64,000 bases of DNA, taken from assembly GCA_965213645.1 (NCBI GenBank), contig CBDBZX010000002.1, positions 1 to 64,000 on the forward strand, given 5' to 3'. This stretch comes from CBDBZX01 sp965213645. GTDB lineage: Bacteria; Deinococcota; Deinococci; Deinococcales; Trueperaceae. The notes under the pieces were generated by a model. It saw only the letters and a list, made by a program, of their open reading frames with translations. It did no database searches and was not told the origin of the DNA. The translations under genes and the position numbers were made by a program. Shown piece after piece: positions 43,967 through 52,829 of this stretch (positions are counted from its first letter, which is position 1; every line of letters begins with the position of its first letter).

Positions 43967-44850
43967 GGTTTCGCTCCTACTTCGCTAAACGCCCTGACGA
44001 GTTCGGGCAAGTTAGCGCGTAAATCGGCTAAAAGGGGGCTTTCATAGCGGGCAGCTTGGATACTCTCTAAATGCACCTCTGTAAGCAACACGCATTCATC
44101 GAAAAGAGGTCCCTCTGCAACTTCCGTGCCGTAAGGGTCCATTGCGTGCGACATCCCCATAAAGCCTTTGCCCCCTTCGAAACCCGTTAAACAAGTCGTA
44201 AGGACGTACACACCGTGCTCGGCGGCGATACCTTTCGCCGTATCTTTCCAGCGTTGTGCGTTGCTCGGAATACCTTTTTGTCCAGCTTGTTCAGCGACGA
44301 AATCCCGTGCTGGACTCGCCGTGGGGATATAGAGAATATCTGCACCCTTCAAGGCCAACACAGCGGCGGTGCTCGCGTGCCAAGCGTCCTCGCAAATGAG
44401 GAGCCCCGCTCGCCCGAAGCGCGTGTCGAAGGCGTCTAAGTGAGCTCCCCTCGAGACATACCGCTCCTCGTCAAATACCCCATACGTCGGCAAAAACATC
44501 TTCCTGTGCACGTGCCGAATGCCCTCATTCTCCGTGCCGAATTCCGCGTAGAGCGAGCTGTTGTAGAAGTCGCCGCCGTCGCGTTCGTAAAAGCCCAAAC
44601 AGATGTCTAAAGGCGCGTTCCAACTTGCCTTGTTTAGCATCTCTTTTAAGAGGTCGAAGAGATGCCGGGCGGTCAGCGCTTGCTCGCGCACGCCCGCTTG
44701 CAAGAAGTAACCTGAGAGCGCCGTCTCAGGCAGCGTAAGAACGTCTACCTCTTCATCTTTGAGTTCTTCGAGGACGCCGCCGAGTCGCGCTAAGTTGCGC
44801 CCCAACCTCCCCTTATGCGGCTTAAACTGAACGAGTGCGTGCCGTATCAT
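43963..44850 (-). CDS. Carbon-nitrogen hydrolase (nitrilase superfamily), coupled to nadE
   Basis: A 295-residue nitrilase-fold protein with the full Glu-Lys-Cys triad: VLTLPETALSGYFL (Glu), HRKMFLPTYG (Lys) and GLLICEDAWHAS (Cys). ICEDAW and YGVFDEERY resemble the glutaminase half of two-domain NAD synthetase. The adjacent and translationally overlapping nadE suggests a split glutamine-dependent NAD synthetase. TAAAAT is 6 nt before the ATG. Alternative: an independent amidase. Confidence 0.9.
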   Translation of the reverse strand: MIRHALVQFKPHKGRLGRNLARLGGVLEELKDEEVDVLTLPETALSGYFLQAGVREQALTARHLFDLLKEMLNKASWNAPLDICLGFYERDGGDFYNSSLYAEFGTENEGIRHVHRKMFLPTYGVFDEERYVSRGAHLDAFDTRFGRAGLLICEDAWHASTAAVLALKGADILYIPTASPARDFVAEQAGQKGIPSNAQRWKDTAKGIAAEHGVYVLTTCLTGFEGGKGFMGMSHAMDPYGTEVAEGPLFDECVLLTEVHLESIQAARYESPLLADLRANLPELVRAFSEVGAKP

Positions 44851-45138
44851 GCCCTTATTTTACGCGCTATATGCACGCAACTTCTTAGCCCGCCGCGACG
44901 TTGTGAGGGGTTATGATTGCACCTCGGTAAAGTTAGCGTTCGAAGGCTAAGCTGTTAGGTTTTAGCGATTAGCTGTTAGCGAAAGTCAAAAGCTGACGGC
45001 TAAATACTAAGCGCCCCTGGAAACGCTGCCCCACCGCAACGTGCACTACAGTTCCTAAACGTGTGACTTTTCTCCTTCGTGACGCGCTTTGTGACATTTC
45101 GTGATCGTGGGTTTATGTCTAAATCTTACGCTAGAACT

Positions 45139-45558
45139 ATGTCAGCTAAGATTCTCCTCGCCGCCAACCCCTTACCCCTTGCGCTCGTAATGTGTTTGGA
45201 AGATTTAGGGTATGAGGTCGCGACGGTTGAGGATGGACACGGGGCGCTCGAGTCTGTCCAGCGGCGAACCCCCGACTTACTCATTCTGGACGCAGACATG
45301 CTGATGACGAGTGGTCTTGGTACGTGCGACAGATTACACTGCTTGTTGGAGCATCACAACCTTCCTGTCGTCATGACGAGTACGCTTTCAAACTTTCGTG
45401 AGCAAAGTATCGCGCACCTCATGAACGCCAAAGTCGTCCTTAACCGTCCCATCGCAGGCGAGGTCGCGGCGGTTGTCGAAGGGCTGCTCGGCAGCGTCCA
45501 AGCTCAGCGTACGACTCGAGAGGTCGAGGACGCTCGCCTCTGGCGCACCGCTTCGTAG
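45139..45558 (+). CDS. Degenerate response-regulator receiver protein
   Basis: A 139-residue stand-alone receiver-fold protein. The phosphorylation-site strand is DLLILDADM (Asp present), but the usual acidic pair after strand 1 is replaced (KILLAANPLP), and the conserved lysine is arginine (VVLNRPI). Such changes usually prevent Mg-dependent phosphorylation. I start at ATG 45139 because TACGCT lies 6 nt upstream; the frame is open to 45079. Its 3' end overlaps the convergent methyltransferase by 55 nt. Confidence 0.78.
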   Translation: MSAKILLAANPLPLALVMCLEDLGYEVATVEDGHGALESVQRRTPDLLILDADMLMTSGLGTCDRLHCLLEHHNLPVVMTSTLSNFREQSIAHLMNAKVVLNRPIAGEVAAVVEGLLGSVQAQRTTREVEDARLWRTAS

Positions 45559-46316
45559 AGCAAGAGCGCTCCCGCCGTTCCTACGTTCAAGCTGTCGGCT
45601 AACCCACGCATCGGTATAGACACGCGGTTCTGCGCTGCTTCTAACCAATCATCTGACAATCCTTCATGCTCCGCACCTAAAACAATCGCGACTGCGCTTG
45701 TGTAGTCCGCGTTCCAGTAGCTCACCTCCGTGTGCGGCGTCGTCGCGACGATATTGATGTGATTCTCTCGCAACCAAGTCAGTAATGGCTCTGTTTCAAC
45801 ATTTAGCACCGGACGACTAAACACGCTGCCCATCGACGCGCGAATGACGTTTGGGTTATAGAGGTCCGTGCCTGCGCCCGTCACGAACACCGCGTCCACG
45901 TCTACGCCGTCGGCGGTGCGCAGGAGCGCGCCTAAGTTGCCGGGTTTCTCGAGCCCCACCACCACTAAAAAAAGCGCATTAGGTTCTACTTTCAGCGTGT
46001 CCAAAGAGGTCTCATGCAGCGGCGCAACGGCGAGTAGTCCATCGGGTGCATCTCGGTAACTGACCTTCTTAAACGCAATATCAGAGAGGTGAATTTGTTC
46101 TATTTCGGCTGCTCGAGCCAACACCTCTTCCCCCTCAGCGTTCAAAAAGTCCTCGCAAATGTAAAGTCTTTCCAACTCAACCTCAGCGCTCAGAGCCCGA
46201 CTCACCTCTCTCGCCCCTTCAATCAGATAGCGTCCTTCTCGCTCTCTAGTCCGCCGCTCACGCAGCTTGACGAGCGCCTTAACTTGTGCATTCTTAGGAC
46301 TTTCAATGCGTGCCAC
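45504..46316 (-). CDS. SpoU/TrmH-family RNA 2'-O-methyltransferase
   Basis: A 270-residue SPOUT methyltransferase. LEKPGNLGALLRTADG (motif 1), VLGAEHEGLSDDWL (motif 2) and IPMRGLADSLNVGTAGALLL (motif 3) build the knotted SAM site. An N-terminal RNA-binding domain (KNAQVKALVKLRERRTRERE) is typical of rRNA-targeting members. The start is GTG 46316 with TAAACT 6 nt upstream. The target nucleotide is unknown. Confidence 0.92.
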   Translation of the reverse strand: MARIESPKNAQVKALVKLRERRTREREGRYLIEGAREVSRALSAEVELERLYICEDFLNAEGEEVLARAAEIEQIHLSDIAFKKVSYRDAPDGLLAVAPLHETSLDTLKVEPNALFLVVVGLEKPGNLGALLRTADGVDVDAVFVTGAGTDLYNPNVIRASMGSVFSRPVLNVETEPLLTWLRENHINIVATTPHTEVSYWNADYTSAVAIVLGAEHEGLSDDWLEAAQNRVSIPMRGLADSLNVGTAGALLLYEAVRQRRASSTSRVVR

Positions 46317-46373
46317 CTCTTTAGTTTAGCCTGATGACACGAACACAAGCGCGGCGCGTACTAAACTTGGGAC

Positions 46374-47207
46374 ATGAGCAATTTTATCAGCGTACAAGAC
46401 CTCAAAGACCGTTTAGGTGATTCAAATCTCATCGTCGTGGACACTCGCTTTAACCTTCAAGACCCGACGGAAGGACATAAACTTTTCAAAGAGGCGCACA
46501 TCCCCGGCGCGGTCTACTTCGACTTGGACAAAGACCTCTCTTCGCCGCCGCAAGCGCACGGCGGGCGGCATCCCTTACCAGAGATTGAAGGGCTTGTGAG
46601 GAAGCTCGAGCTGTCAGGTATCGGCGACGACGCAACGGTTGCCATATACGACGACACCATGAACGTCTTCGCCGGGCGGATGTGGTGGCTGCTCAGATAT
46701 TTAGGACACGCTGACGTAAAGGTCTTAGACGGCGGACTCTCCGCGTGGCAGAAAGCAGGTTTTGAAACCACCGCCGAACTCCCGCACCGCGAAGCCACCA
46801 CCTTTACTCCGCGTCCAAATCCTGAGATGGTTGCCGATATCGAAGAGGTCAAGCGGAAGGTGGACTCGAGCACGGCCTTGATTGATGCTCGAGGCCCAGA
46901 GCGCTACCGTGGCGACGAAGAGCCGATGGACAAAAAAGCCGGCCACATCCCCTCAGCGCGGAATCTACACTACGCCGGAAACTATGAAAACGGCAAGCTC
47001 AAGGACAAAGACGCGCTTAAAGAGCGCTTCGCACCCCTTGACGACGCCGAAGAGGTCATCGTCTACTGCGGTTCGGGGGTGAGCGCGGCGAATAACCTCT
47101 TGGCGCTAGAAGAGGTGGGTGTAGAGGGCGCGAAGCTCTATGTGGGGTCTTGGAGTGACTGGAGTTCGTATGAGGATACGCCGGTGGCGACGGGGGAAGA
47201 GGGATAG
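46374..47207 (+). CDS. Thiosulfate/3-mercaptopyruvate sulfurtransferase
   Basis: A 277-residue protein of two tandem rhodanese domains. The active cysteine is in EVIVYCGSGVSAANNLLAL of the second domain; the first has no cysteine at that position (YDDTMNVFAGRMWW). DARGPERYRGDEEPMDKKAG and HIPSARNLHY are conserved. The CGSGV loop fits the mercaptopyruvate/thiosulfate type. TAAACT lies 6 nt before the ATG. Confidence 0.93.
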   Translation: MSNFISVQDLKDRLGDSNLIVVDTRFNLQDPTEGHKLFKEAHIPGAVYFDLDKDLSSPPQAHGGRHPLPEIEGLVRKLELSGIGDDATVAIYDDTMNVFAGRMWWLLRYLGHADVKVLDGGLSAWQKAGFETTAELPHREATTFTPRPNPEMVADIEEVKRKVDSSTALIDARGPERYRGDEEPMDKKAGHIPSARNLHYAGNYENGKLKDKDALKERFAPLDDAEEVIVYCGSGVSAANNLLALEEVGVEGAKLYVGSWSDWSSYEDTPVATGEEG

Positions 47208-47229
47208 TCGATTTTGTATAGCTGAACCA

Positions 47230-47850
47230 TCAACGCCATGTGCTAGGACGGGAAAGTGTGTAACCGTCGCTCTTTTGCACCTGTTCCGGTAGCTGAATGA
47301 GCGAGCTTCGGCGGATATAGATATGTGCATCAGCTATCTGTTTTAGCTCGTGGTTAAAACGACCTGGAGGAAAAGCCACAACAATTCGCTTACTTGAAAA
47401 TAGTTGGTGGATTTTAGCAATAGGTGGAACGATATCCGTATCTCCCGAGATTAGCAATGCCGTATCGAACCTATCGGTATACGCATCAGCCAGCATCTCC
47501 ACTGCAATTTTAACGTCCGTCATTTTCTCTTCGGGAGTATAGAGTATATTGCCGCAGCTCTTACAAACTCTTGACCTATCTCTGTAAGCGCCGAAATGTA
47601 GCGTGCAGCCACCTACTGCTTCAAGCGCTTGTAGATACCTTTCTTGACGTTCCTGCTTTTTCAAAGGTTTCGAAATTCGCGCTGTAAAGTAGCGAACATC
47701 CACAAGTCTTTGGTTGGACTTCAAAAGTTTTTGTGCCGAAGCGTTGAGATCAAGCCATCTATAGCGTCTAGGAAATTTCTCCCTAATACCAAAATAGAGG
47801 TTAAAACCATCCACATAGACAATGACGCGCTCGTAGTTATGATTTGCCAC
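47230..47850 (-). CDS. NYN-domain (PIN-like) predicted ribonuclease
   Basis: A 206-residue NYN protein. VIVYVDGFNLYFGIRE (first Asp and Asn), EEKMTDVKIAVEMLADA (Asp) and TALLISGDTDIVPPI (Asp pair) are the acidic metal-binding residues. A CKSC pair (about residue 95) may form part of a zinc site, together with one more ligand. NYN proteins cleave RNA. GTG start with AGAGGT 7 nt upstream. Divergent from a candidate small RNA promoter that begins at the next base. Confidence 0.9.
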   Translation of the reverse strand: MANHNYERVIVYVDGFNLYFGIREKFPRRYRWLDLNASAQKLLKSNQRLVDVRYFTARISKPLKKQERQERYLQALEAVGGCTLHFGAYRDRSRVCKSCGNILYTPEEKMTDVKIAVEMLADAYTDRFDTALLISGDTDIVPPIAKIHQLFSSKRIVVAFPPGRFNHELKQIADAHIYIRRSSLIQLPEQVQKSDGYTLSRPSTWR

Positions 47851-47879
47851 TTGATTTACCTCTATCCGTAATGTAAACT
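47851..47879 (+). promoter_or_regulatory. Candidate sigma-70 promoter
   Basis: TTGATT (47851-47856) and TAAACT (47874-47879) are separated by exactly 17 nt. It reads rightward into a short structured, ORF-free region ending in a U-run at 47945. Confidence 0.5.
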
Positions 47880-47885
47880 GGAAGT

Positions 47886-47945
47886 AACAGCCCTAAAGTG
47901 AATAGCTTTAGGTCCGACGGTCACGAAAGTGATCGTCTCTTTTTT
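47886..47945 (+). ncRNA. Candidate small RNA with two hairpins
   Basis: Hairpin 1 is CCTAAAG/CTTTAGG (47892-47898, 47906-47912). Hairpin 2 is GACGGTCAC/GTGATCGTC (47916-47924, 47929-47937) with a GAAA loop, followed by TCTTTTTT. No ORF lies inside. The next plus-strand gene starts about 100 nt later, so it may be a free small RNA or a terminated leader of the methyltransferase gene. Confidence 0.45.
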
Positions 47946-48047
47946 GCCCTTCAGCAGAACTCGAGGCTACCTCGAGCCCTTCCCGCTTGACAAAATACCG
48001 CAAAGAAGTATTTCATTCACCTGTATGCCATTATAGAAACTTACAAT

Positions 48048-48635
48048 ATGCTTGACTTCAACGCCTATCCCAACAACGAACCTCTAAGAATCATCATCGG
48101 CGCAGGCGGTCAAGCCTACGATGGTTGGGTCTCGACGAACCGAGAAGATTTGGACTTGCTCTGTCCTGAAGATTGGAAGAATAGCTTTGGTGAACGGCGA
48201 GCCGACGCTTTTTTGTGCGAGCATGTTTGGGAACATCTCACTGAAGCTGAAGGTAGAGAAGCGGCTAAGCTCTGCTACACTTACCTCAAACCTGGTGGTT
48301 ATCTGCGCTGCGCTGTTCCCGACGCGAACTTTCCAGATGAGGATTATCAGAAAATGGTGCAAGTCGGGGGGCCTGGACCTAAGGACCATCCTGCGGCTGA
48401 CCATAAGATTGTGTATGACTATAGGCTCTTTAGCGCTATCTTTGCCGAGGCGGGTTTTGAGGTTGACTTGCTCGAGTACTGCGATGAAACAGGCAGATTT
48501 CACTACCATCAATGGTCATTTGAAGGGGGCAAAATTTACCGCTCTCTTCTATCTGACCACCGCAACAAAAACGGTGAATTGGGTTTTGTCTCGCTCATCC
48601 TCGACGCAAAAAAACCTGAAAAGAGCGCAAAGTGA
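48048..48635 (+). CDS. SAM-dependent methyltransferase-like protein (COG4627 type)
   Basis: A 195-residue protein. IIIGAGGQAYDGWVSTN is an altered motif I, RADAFLCEHVWEHLTEAEG motif IV, and CYTYLKPGGYLRCAVPDANF motif V/VI. These match the small predicted SAM-dependent methyltransferases annotated as COG4627, often near cell-surface sugar genes. TATAGA lies 10 nt before the ATG; no ribosome site. Substrate unknown. Confidence 0.82.
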   Translation: MLDFNAYPNNEPLRIIIGAGGQAYDGWVSTNREDLDLLCPEDWKNSFGERRADAFLCEHVWEHLTEAEGREAAKLCYTYLKPGGYLRCAVPDANFPDEDYQKMVQVGGPGPKDHPAADHKIVYDYRLFSAIFAEAGFEVDLLEYCDETGRFHYHQWSFEGGKIYRSLLSDHRNKNGELGFVSLILDAKKPEKSAK

Positions 48636-48687
48636 GCAAAACGCTCCGCTCACGTTATTTTTCACATTCCCCTGCTAAAGTGAAAGC

Positions 48688-49371
48688 ATGACCAAAGAAG
48701 ACCACCCCAAAGGGCTAGAACGCTACTTCCGCGAGCCCGTCAACGGGCTCACCCACTTGGCGGGCATCGTGCTCTCCATCATCGGGCTCGTCACGCTGCT
48801 CGTCTTATCCGAGGGCGAGCCCTGGCGCACCGCGAGCTTCGCGGTTTACGGCGCGACGCTCATCTTGCTCTACACCGCTTCGACGCTGCTGCACAGCTTA
48901 CGCGCCGGACCCAAAGGGCGGCGCTACCTCAAGCTCTTCGACCACGCCGCGATATTCCTGCTCATCGCGGGCAGCTACACGCCGATTACACTCGTGACCT
49001 TGCAAGAGGGCTACGCGACGCTAGGTTGGACGCTCTTCGGTATCGCGTGGGGTGTTGCGCTCTTGGGCGTGGTCTTTAAGCTGGTGTGGCTGGAGGCTCC
49101 GCGCTGGCTCTCCACCGGGCTCTACCTCTTGATGGGCTGGCTCGCTTTAATCGCCATCGTCCCCATCATCCAATCGCTCCCCGCTGGCGGCGTGTTCTGG
49201 CTCGTCTTAGGCGGACTCCTCTACTCAGTCGGCGCAGTGATATATGGCCTCAAAAAACCCAATTTCCACCCTAAATGGTTTGGCTATCACGAGCTGTGGC
49301 ACCTCTTCGTACTGGCGGGCAGCGCGGCGCACTTTATGCTTATGCTGCTCTACGTGCTGCCGATGTCGTGA
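48688..49371 (+). CDS. trhA: Hemolysin III/PAQR-family membrane protein (TrhA-like)
   Basis: A 227-residue seven-helix protein. REPVNGLTHLAGIVLSIIGL at the start, AAIFLLIAGSYTPITLVTLQ in the middle and HELWHLFVLAGSAAHFMLML at the end hold the conserved histidines, serine and aspartate of the PAQR/YqfA metal site. In bacteria TrhA is linked to membrane energetics and homeostasis. The next gene is separated by a large hairpin. Confidence 0.92.
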   Translation: MTKEDHPKGLERYFREPVNGLTHLAGIVLSIIGLVTLLVLSEGEPWRTASFAVYGATLILLYTASTLLHSLRAGPKGRRYLKLFDHAAIFLLIAGSYTPITLVTLQEGYATLGWTLFGIAWGVALLGVVFKLVWLEAPRWLSTGLYLLMGWLALIAIVPIIQSLPAGGVFWLVLGGLLYSVGAVIYGLKKPNFHPKWFGYHELWHLFVLAGSAAHFMLMLLYVLPMS

Positions 49372-49410
49372 TGAATAAGAGGGTATGCTAGAGCGAATTA
49401 CGAAGTAACG

Positions 49411-49524
49411 AGCAACGAGCAATGAGTTGAAAGTGAAAAGACTTTACTCATTGCTCACCGTTCGTTCCCTTCGGGAGACTGCGTAACCAGCTTGACTGGA
49501 TTGCTTTCAACTCATTGCTTTTTT
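49411..49524 (+). terminator. Large inverted repeat terminator with AGCAATGAGT words
   Basis: GCAATGAGTTGAAAG (49419-49433) and CTTTCAACTCATTGC (49504-49518) are perfect 15-bp arms, followed by six T. Inside lies a nested ACTCATTGCTC pairing to the left arm and a CCCTTCGGG hairpin. The same words form the repeat at 12743-12809. Its T-run ends 11 nt before the panE ATG. Confidence 0.65.
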
Positions 49525-49535
49525 AGGAGACTGTT

Positions 49536-50477
49536 ATGAAAATTGCTGTGATGGGCTCTGGTGGTGTAGGCGGGTACTTTGGGGGGCGCTTGGCGCAAGG
49601 GGAAAACGACGTTCACTTTATTGCGAGAGGTGAGCATTTAGAGGTGCTGCGCGAGCAGGGAATCAAAGTTAAGAGTACGCTAGGTGACTTCGAGATTATG
49701 GCGGTTCCTGCGACAGATGATACTGAACATATCGGTGAGGTGGACGCGGTGCTCTTCACGGTCAAGTCGCAGGACACGCAAGACGCCGCCCAGAAGATTA
49801 AACCGCTTCTCGGCGCGGACACGGTTGTCGTGAGTTTGCAAAACGGTGTGGGGAACGAAGAGGTGTTGAGAGAGGTTTTGGGGAACGAGCACGTGCTCGG
49901 CGGGGTTGCGTATATCGAAGCAGAAATCAGCGAGCCCGGTGTGATTACGCACAAAAGTCCCTTTGCTCGCTTGTCGTTCGGTCCCTTTAGCGGCGAGATG
50001 CCAGGGAAAGCCGAGCAGCTTTTAGAGGCGTTCAAAGCAGTTGACGTTGAAGCGGAATTGAGCGAGAATATCCAGCGTGTCATCTGGACGAAGTGGCTCT
50101 TTATCTGTGCGTTTAGCGGGATTACTGCGTTGACGCGCCACCCTGTCGGTCAAGTTTTAGCCGACGAGGATACCGCCGCGCTCTACCGCAAAGTGATGGA
50201 GGAGATTGCAGCGTTAGCGAAAGCTAAAGGGGTTGACCTGCCTGACGATATCGTCGAGGAGCGCTTAGAATTCAGCCGCAACTCCTTAGACCCCGAGATG
50301 CGCTCGTCGTTGCAGCAGGATTTGGCGAGAGGTAGACCTTTGGAGCTTGACGCCCTGAACGGCTACGCGAGCAAGTTGGGCGACGAACTCGGTATAGAGA
50401 CACCGACGAACGACTTCATCTACGCGGCGCTCAAGCTCTGCAAAGATGGCTCGGACGATGACGATGAAAACGAGTGA
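49536..50477 (+). CDS. panE: 2-dehydropantoate 2-reductase (ketopantoate reductase)
   Basis: A 313-residue NADPH enzyme of pantothenate (coenzyme A) synthesis. AVMGSGGVGGYFGGRLAQG is the Rossmann loop, VVSLQNGVGNEEVL the second block, and VIWTKWLFICAFSGITALTR carries the catalytic lysine. AGGAG lies 8 nt before the ATG. The stop overlaps the tag start by 4 nt (GTGA), coupling two otherwise unrelated genes. Confidence 0.94.
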   Translation: MKIAVMGSGGVGGYFGGRLAQGENDVHFIARGEHLEVLREQGIKVKSTLGDFEIMAVPATDDTEHIGEVDAVLFTVKSQDTQDAAQKIKPLLGADTVVVSLQNGVGNEEVLREVLGNEHVLGGVAYIEAEISEPGVITHKSPFARLSFGPFSGEMPGKAEQLLEAFKAVDVEAELSENIQRVIWTKWLFICAFSGITALTRHPVGQVLADEDTAALYRKVMEEIAALAKAKGVDLPDDIVEERLEFSRNSLDPEMRSSLQQDLARGRPLELDALNGYASKLGDELGIETPTNDFIYAALKLCKDGSDDDDENE

Positions 50478-51076
50478 CGGTGAAGAAGGGTGAGCCAACG
50501 CGCTGCGCTTGGGTGACGGACGACCCCTTATACCTCGAGTATCACGACACCGAATGGGGCGTGCCCGTTCACGATGACCAGAGATTATTTGAGTTTTTAG
50601 TGCTCGAGTCCGCCCAAGCCGGCTTATCCTGGCTGACCATTCTCAAAAAACGCGAGGCGTACCGAGAAGCCTTCGACCTCTTCGACGTTGAAACCGTAGC
50701 GAACTACAAAGAGGTTAAAATTGCTGAACTCTTAGGGAACAAAGGCGTCGTTCGCAACAGGTTAAAAGTCACTTCAACCGTGAGCAACGCGCAGCACTTT
50801 TTAGAGATTCAAGAGGAGTTCGGCAGTTTTGACGCTTATCTCTGGCAATTTGTAAACGGTCAACCTCTTATCAATGCGTGGACATCGTTGTCGGACGTTC
50901 CCGCCACGACGCCCGAGTCCGACGCCCTCAGTAAAGACCTTAAAAAACGCGGCTTTAAGTTTGTCGGTTCTACGATTATGTACGCCTATATGCAGGCGGT
51001 GGGTATGGTCAACGACCACGTGACGGACTGTTTTTGCTACAAATCTCTTCGACTCGAGATGCAAGCTGGCTCCTAG
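50474..51076 (+). CDS. tag: DNA-3-methyladenine glycosylase I
   Basis: A 200-residue repair glycosylase removing 3-methyladenine. RCAWVTDDPLYLEYHDTEWG contains two zinc ligands (Cys, His) and the substrate-binding Trp; ESAQAGLSWLTILKKREAYR holds the catalytic Glu; MVNDHVTDCFCY holds the other zinc His and Cys. The start is GTG, overlapping the panE stop. Confidence 0.96.
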   Translation: MTVKKGEPTRCAWVTDDPLYLEYHDTEWGVPVHDDQRLFEFLVLESAQAGLSWLTILKKREAYREAFDLFDVETVANYKEVKIAELLGNKGVVRNRLKVTSTVSNAQHFLEIQEEFGSFDAYLWQFVNGQPLINAWTSLSDVPATTPESDALSKDLKKRGFKFVGSTIMYAYMQAVGMVNDHVTDCFCYKSLRLEMQAGS

Positions 51077-51108
51077 AGACATAGGGAGCAACCTCTTAGA
51101 CTGTACGG

Positions 51109-51879
51109 ATGTCAGCGTCTTCCCTCCTCAACCACACCGAACACCGACCTTATCCTATGAGTGAAGCGCCTTGGGCGCTCTCGATGGAGTGGCGCGACCT
51201 CTTGTTTATGCACTGGCCTGTGCCCGCTGATTCCTTGCGTCACCTGATACCGCCCATGCTCGAGCTAGACACCTTTGACGGGAGCGCGTGGCTGGGCGTC
51301 GTCCCTTTCGATATGCGCAGTGTCCGTCCGCACTATTTACCGAGCGTGCCCTGGCTTTCCAGCTTTCCCGAGTTGAATTTACGCACCTATGTGACCTCTC
51401 GAGATGAGGTTCGTAAACCCGGTGTGTGGTTCTTCAGCTTGGACGCGCATAACCCTGTTGCGGTGAGATTAGCGAGGGCGACCTTTAATCTGCCCTATTT
51501 CGACGCAGATATGTCTTGTGAGGTCAAAGGGGAGACGGTTTACTACCAAAGCGAGCGAACCCATAAGGGTGCAAAAAAGGCAAATTTTGTCGGACTTTAC
51601 AAGCCGACAGGGGAGACCGGGAGGGGCGACGACCTCACGCATTTTCTAACTGAGCGCTACTGTCTTTACAGCGCCAACCGCAAGGGAGAGGTGCGGCGCG
51701 GCGAGATTCACCACGAAGCGTGGCCCTTGCAGCGTGCTGAGGTTGAGTTGGAAACTGACTTCAGCGCAATGACGACGCAAATCGGCGTGACGTTACCCGA
51801 TACGCCGCCCCTGCTCCACTTTTCTAAGAGGTTGGATGTGCTCGCGTGGTTGCCGCACAAAGTAGCGAACAGTCGATGA
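51109..51879 (+). CDS. YqjF/DUF2071-family protein
   Basis: A 256-residue protein. MEWRDLLFMHWPVPADSLRH and LIPPMLELDTFDGSAWLGVV are the family signatures (HWPV and xxLPxxLxxDTFDGxAWVGVVPF). It is homologous to acetoacetate-decarboxylase-fold proteins but its function is unknown. Downstream AraC regulator overlaps by ATGA, so the two may act together on one substrate response. Confidence 0.9.
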   Translation: MSASSLLNHTEHRPYPMSEAPWALSMEWRDLLFMHWPVPADSLRHLIPPMLELDTFDGSAWLGVVPFDMRSVRPHYLPSVPWLSSFPELNLRTYVTSRDEVRKPGVWFFSLDAHNPVAVRLARATFNLPYFDADMSCEVKGETVYYQSERTHKGAKKANFVGLYKPTGETGRGDDLTHFLTERYCLYSANRKGEVRRGEIHHEAWPLQRAEVELETDFSAMTTQIGVTLPDTPPLLHFSKRLDVLAWLPHKVANSR

Positions 51880-52703
51880 AGCCTGAGCCCCGTCAAGCGA
51901 AGACGAAGGTGTGGCGCATCCCGAACCTCGACCTACTTCACGCTCAGCATCAAACCCAATCTTTCCCCCGCCACACCCATGAGCGCTACGCCGTCGGCGT
52001 GATTGAAGCGGGCGCATTAGGCTTTCACTATCGCGGCGAAAACGTTGTTGCGTCCACAGGAGATATCAGCTTGTGCATCCCCGGTGAAGCGCACACCGGA
52101 CAGCCCGCTGTAAATGAGGGGTGGACGTACCGGATGTTTTATTTCGAGACCTCTTGGCTCGAGACCCTGACCTCCGAGATTGCAGATAAACCCCGCAGCC
52201 TGCCCTTTTTTCGCTCAGGCGTTATCGTGGATGACACTTTGGCGCGGCAGCTTCGCGCTCTACATATGAGGTTGGAATGTGAAGCTACGCCCAGGCTCGA
52301 GCAAGAAACTATCCTCTTCGCCGTGCTGACGCAACTCATTGGGCGCTACGCCGACGAGCCTCTCCCGACACCCCGCACCGGGCGAGAACCGCACGCCGCT
52401 ACGCAGGTGAAGCGCTACTTAGAGCGCCACTACGCCGAAACGGTTACGCTGGACGATCTGTCGCACCTCACCGGGCTTAGCCGAGGCTATCTCGTGCAGA
52501 CCTTTCATCAAGCACTAGGCGTTCCTCCGCACGCTTATCTGCGGCAAGTGCGAGTCAGGCACGCCAAGGAGCGCTTAGCGGCGGGTCAGTCTATCGCTGA
52601 GGTTGCGCTCGAGACCGGCTTCACCGACCAGAGCCACCTCAATCGCTGGTTCAAGCGGCTGTGGGGCTTCACGCCCGGACAGTACCGCGCGTCAGCACCG
52701 TAA
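51876..52703 (+). CDS. AraC-family transcriptional regulator
   Basis: A 275-residue regulator. The N-terminal cupin sensor (SFPRHTHERYAVGVIEAGAL, with PGEAHTG) is followed by the double helix-turn-helix: VTLDDLSHLTGLSRGYLVQT, then IAEVALETGFTDQSHLNRWF with the ending FKRLWGFTPGQYR. I start at ATG 51876, overlapping the stop of the DUF2071 gene, although the frame is open 30 nt further. Probably regulates its own operon. Confidence 0.92.
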   Translation: MKPEPRQAKTKVWRIPNLDLLHAQHQTQSFPRHTHERYAVGVIEAGALGFHYRGENVVASTGDISLCIPGEAHTGQPAVNEGWTYRMFYFETSWLETLTSEIADKPRSLPFFRSGVIVDDTLARQLRALHMRLECEATPRLEQETILFAVLTQLIGRYADEPLPTPRTGREPHAATQVKRYLERHYAETVTLDDLSHLTGLSRGYLVQTFHQALGVPPHAYLRQVRVRHAKERLAAGQSIAEVALETGFTDQSHLNRWFKRLWGFTPGQYRASAP

Positions 52704-52829
52704 TAGCGTACAAGACAACCCAAGTTAGAAACTATACGCTCTGAAAACGACTTGCAGAGATGGCGACTATGTCTTCGTCCTCATGATGACTTCGCTTCCG
52801 AATCTCGTAAGTCGCAAAGGAGCTTGAGC

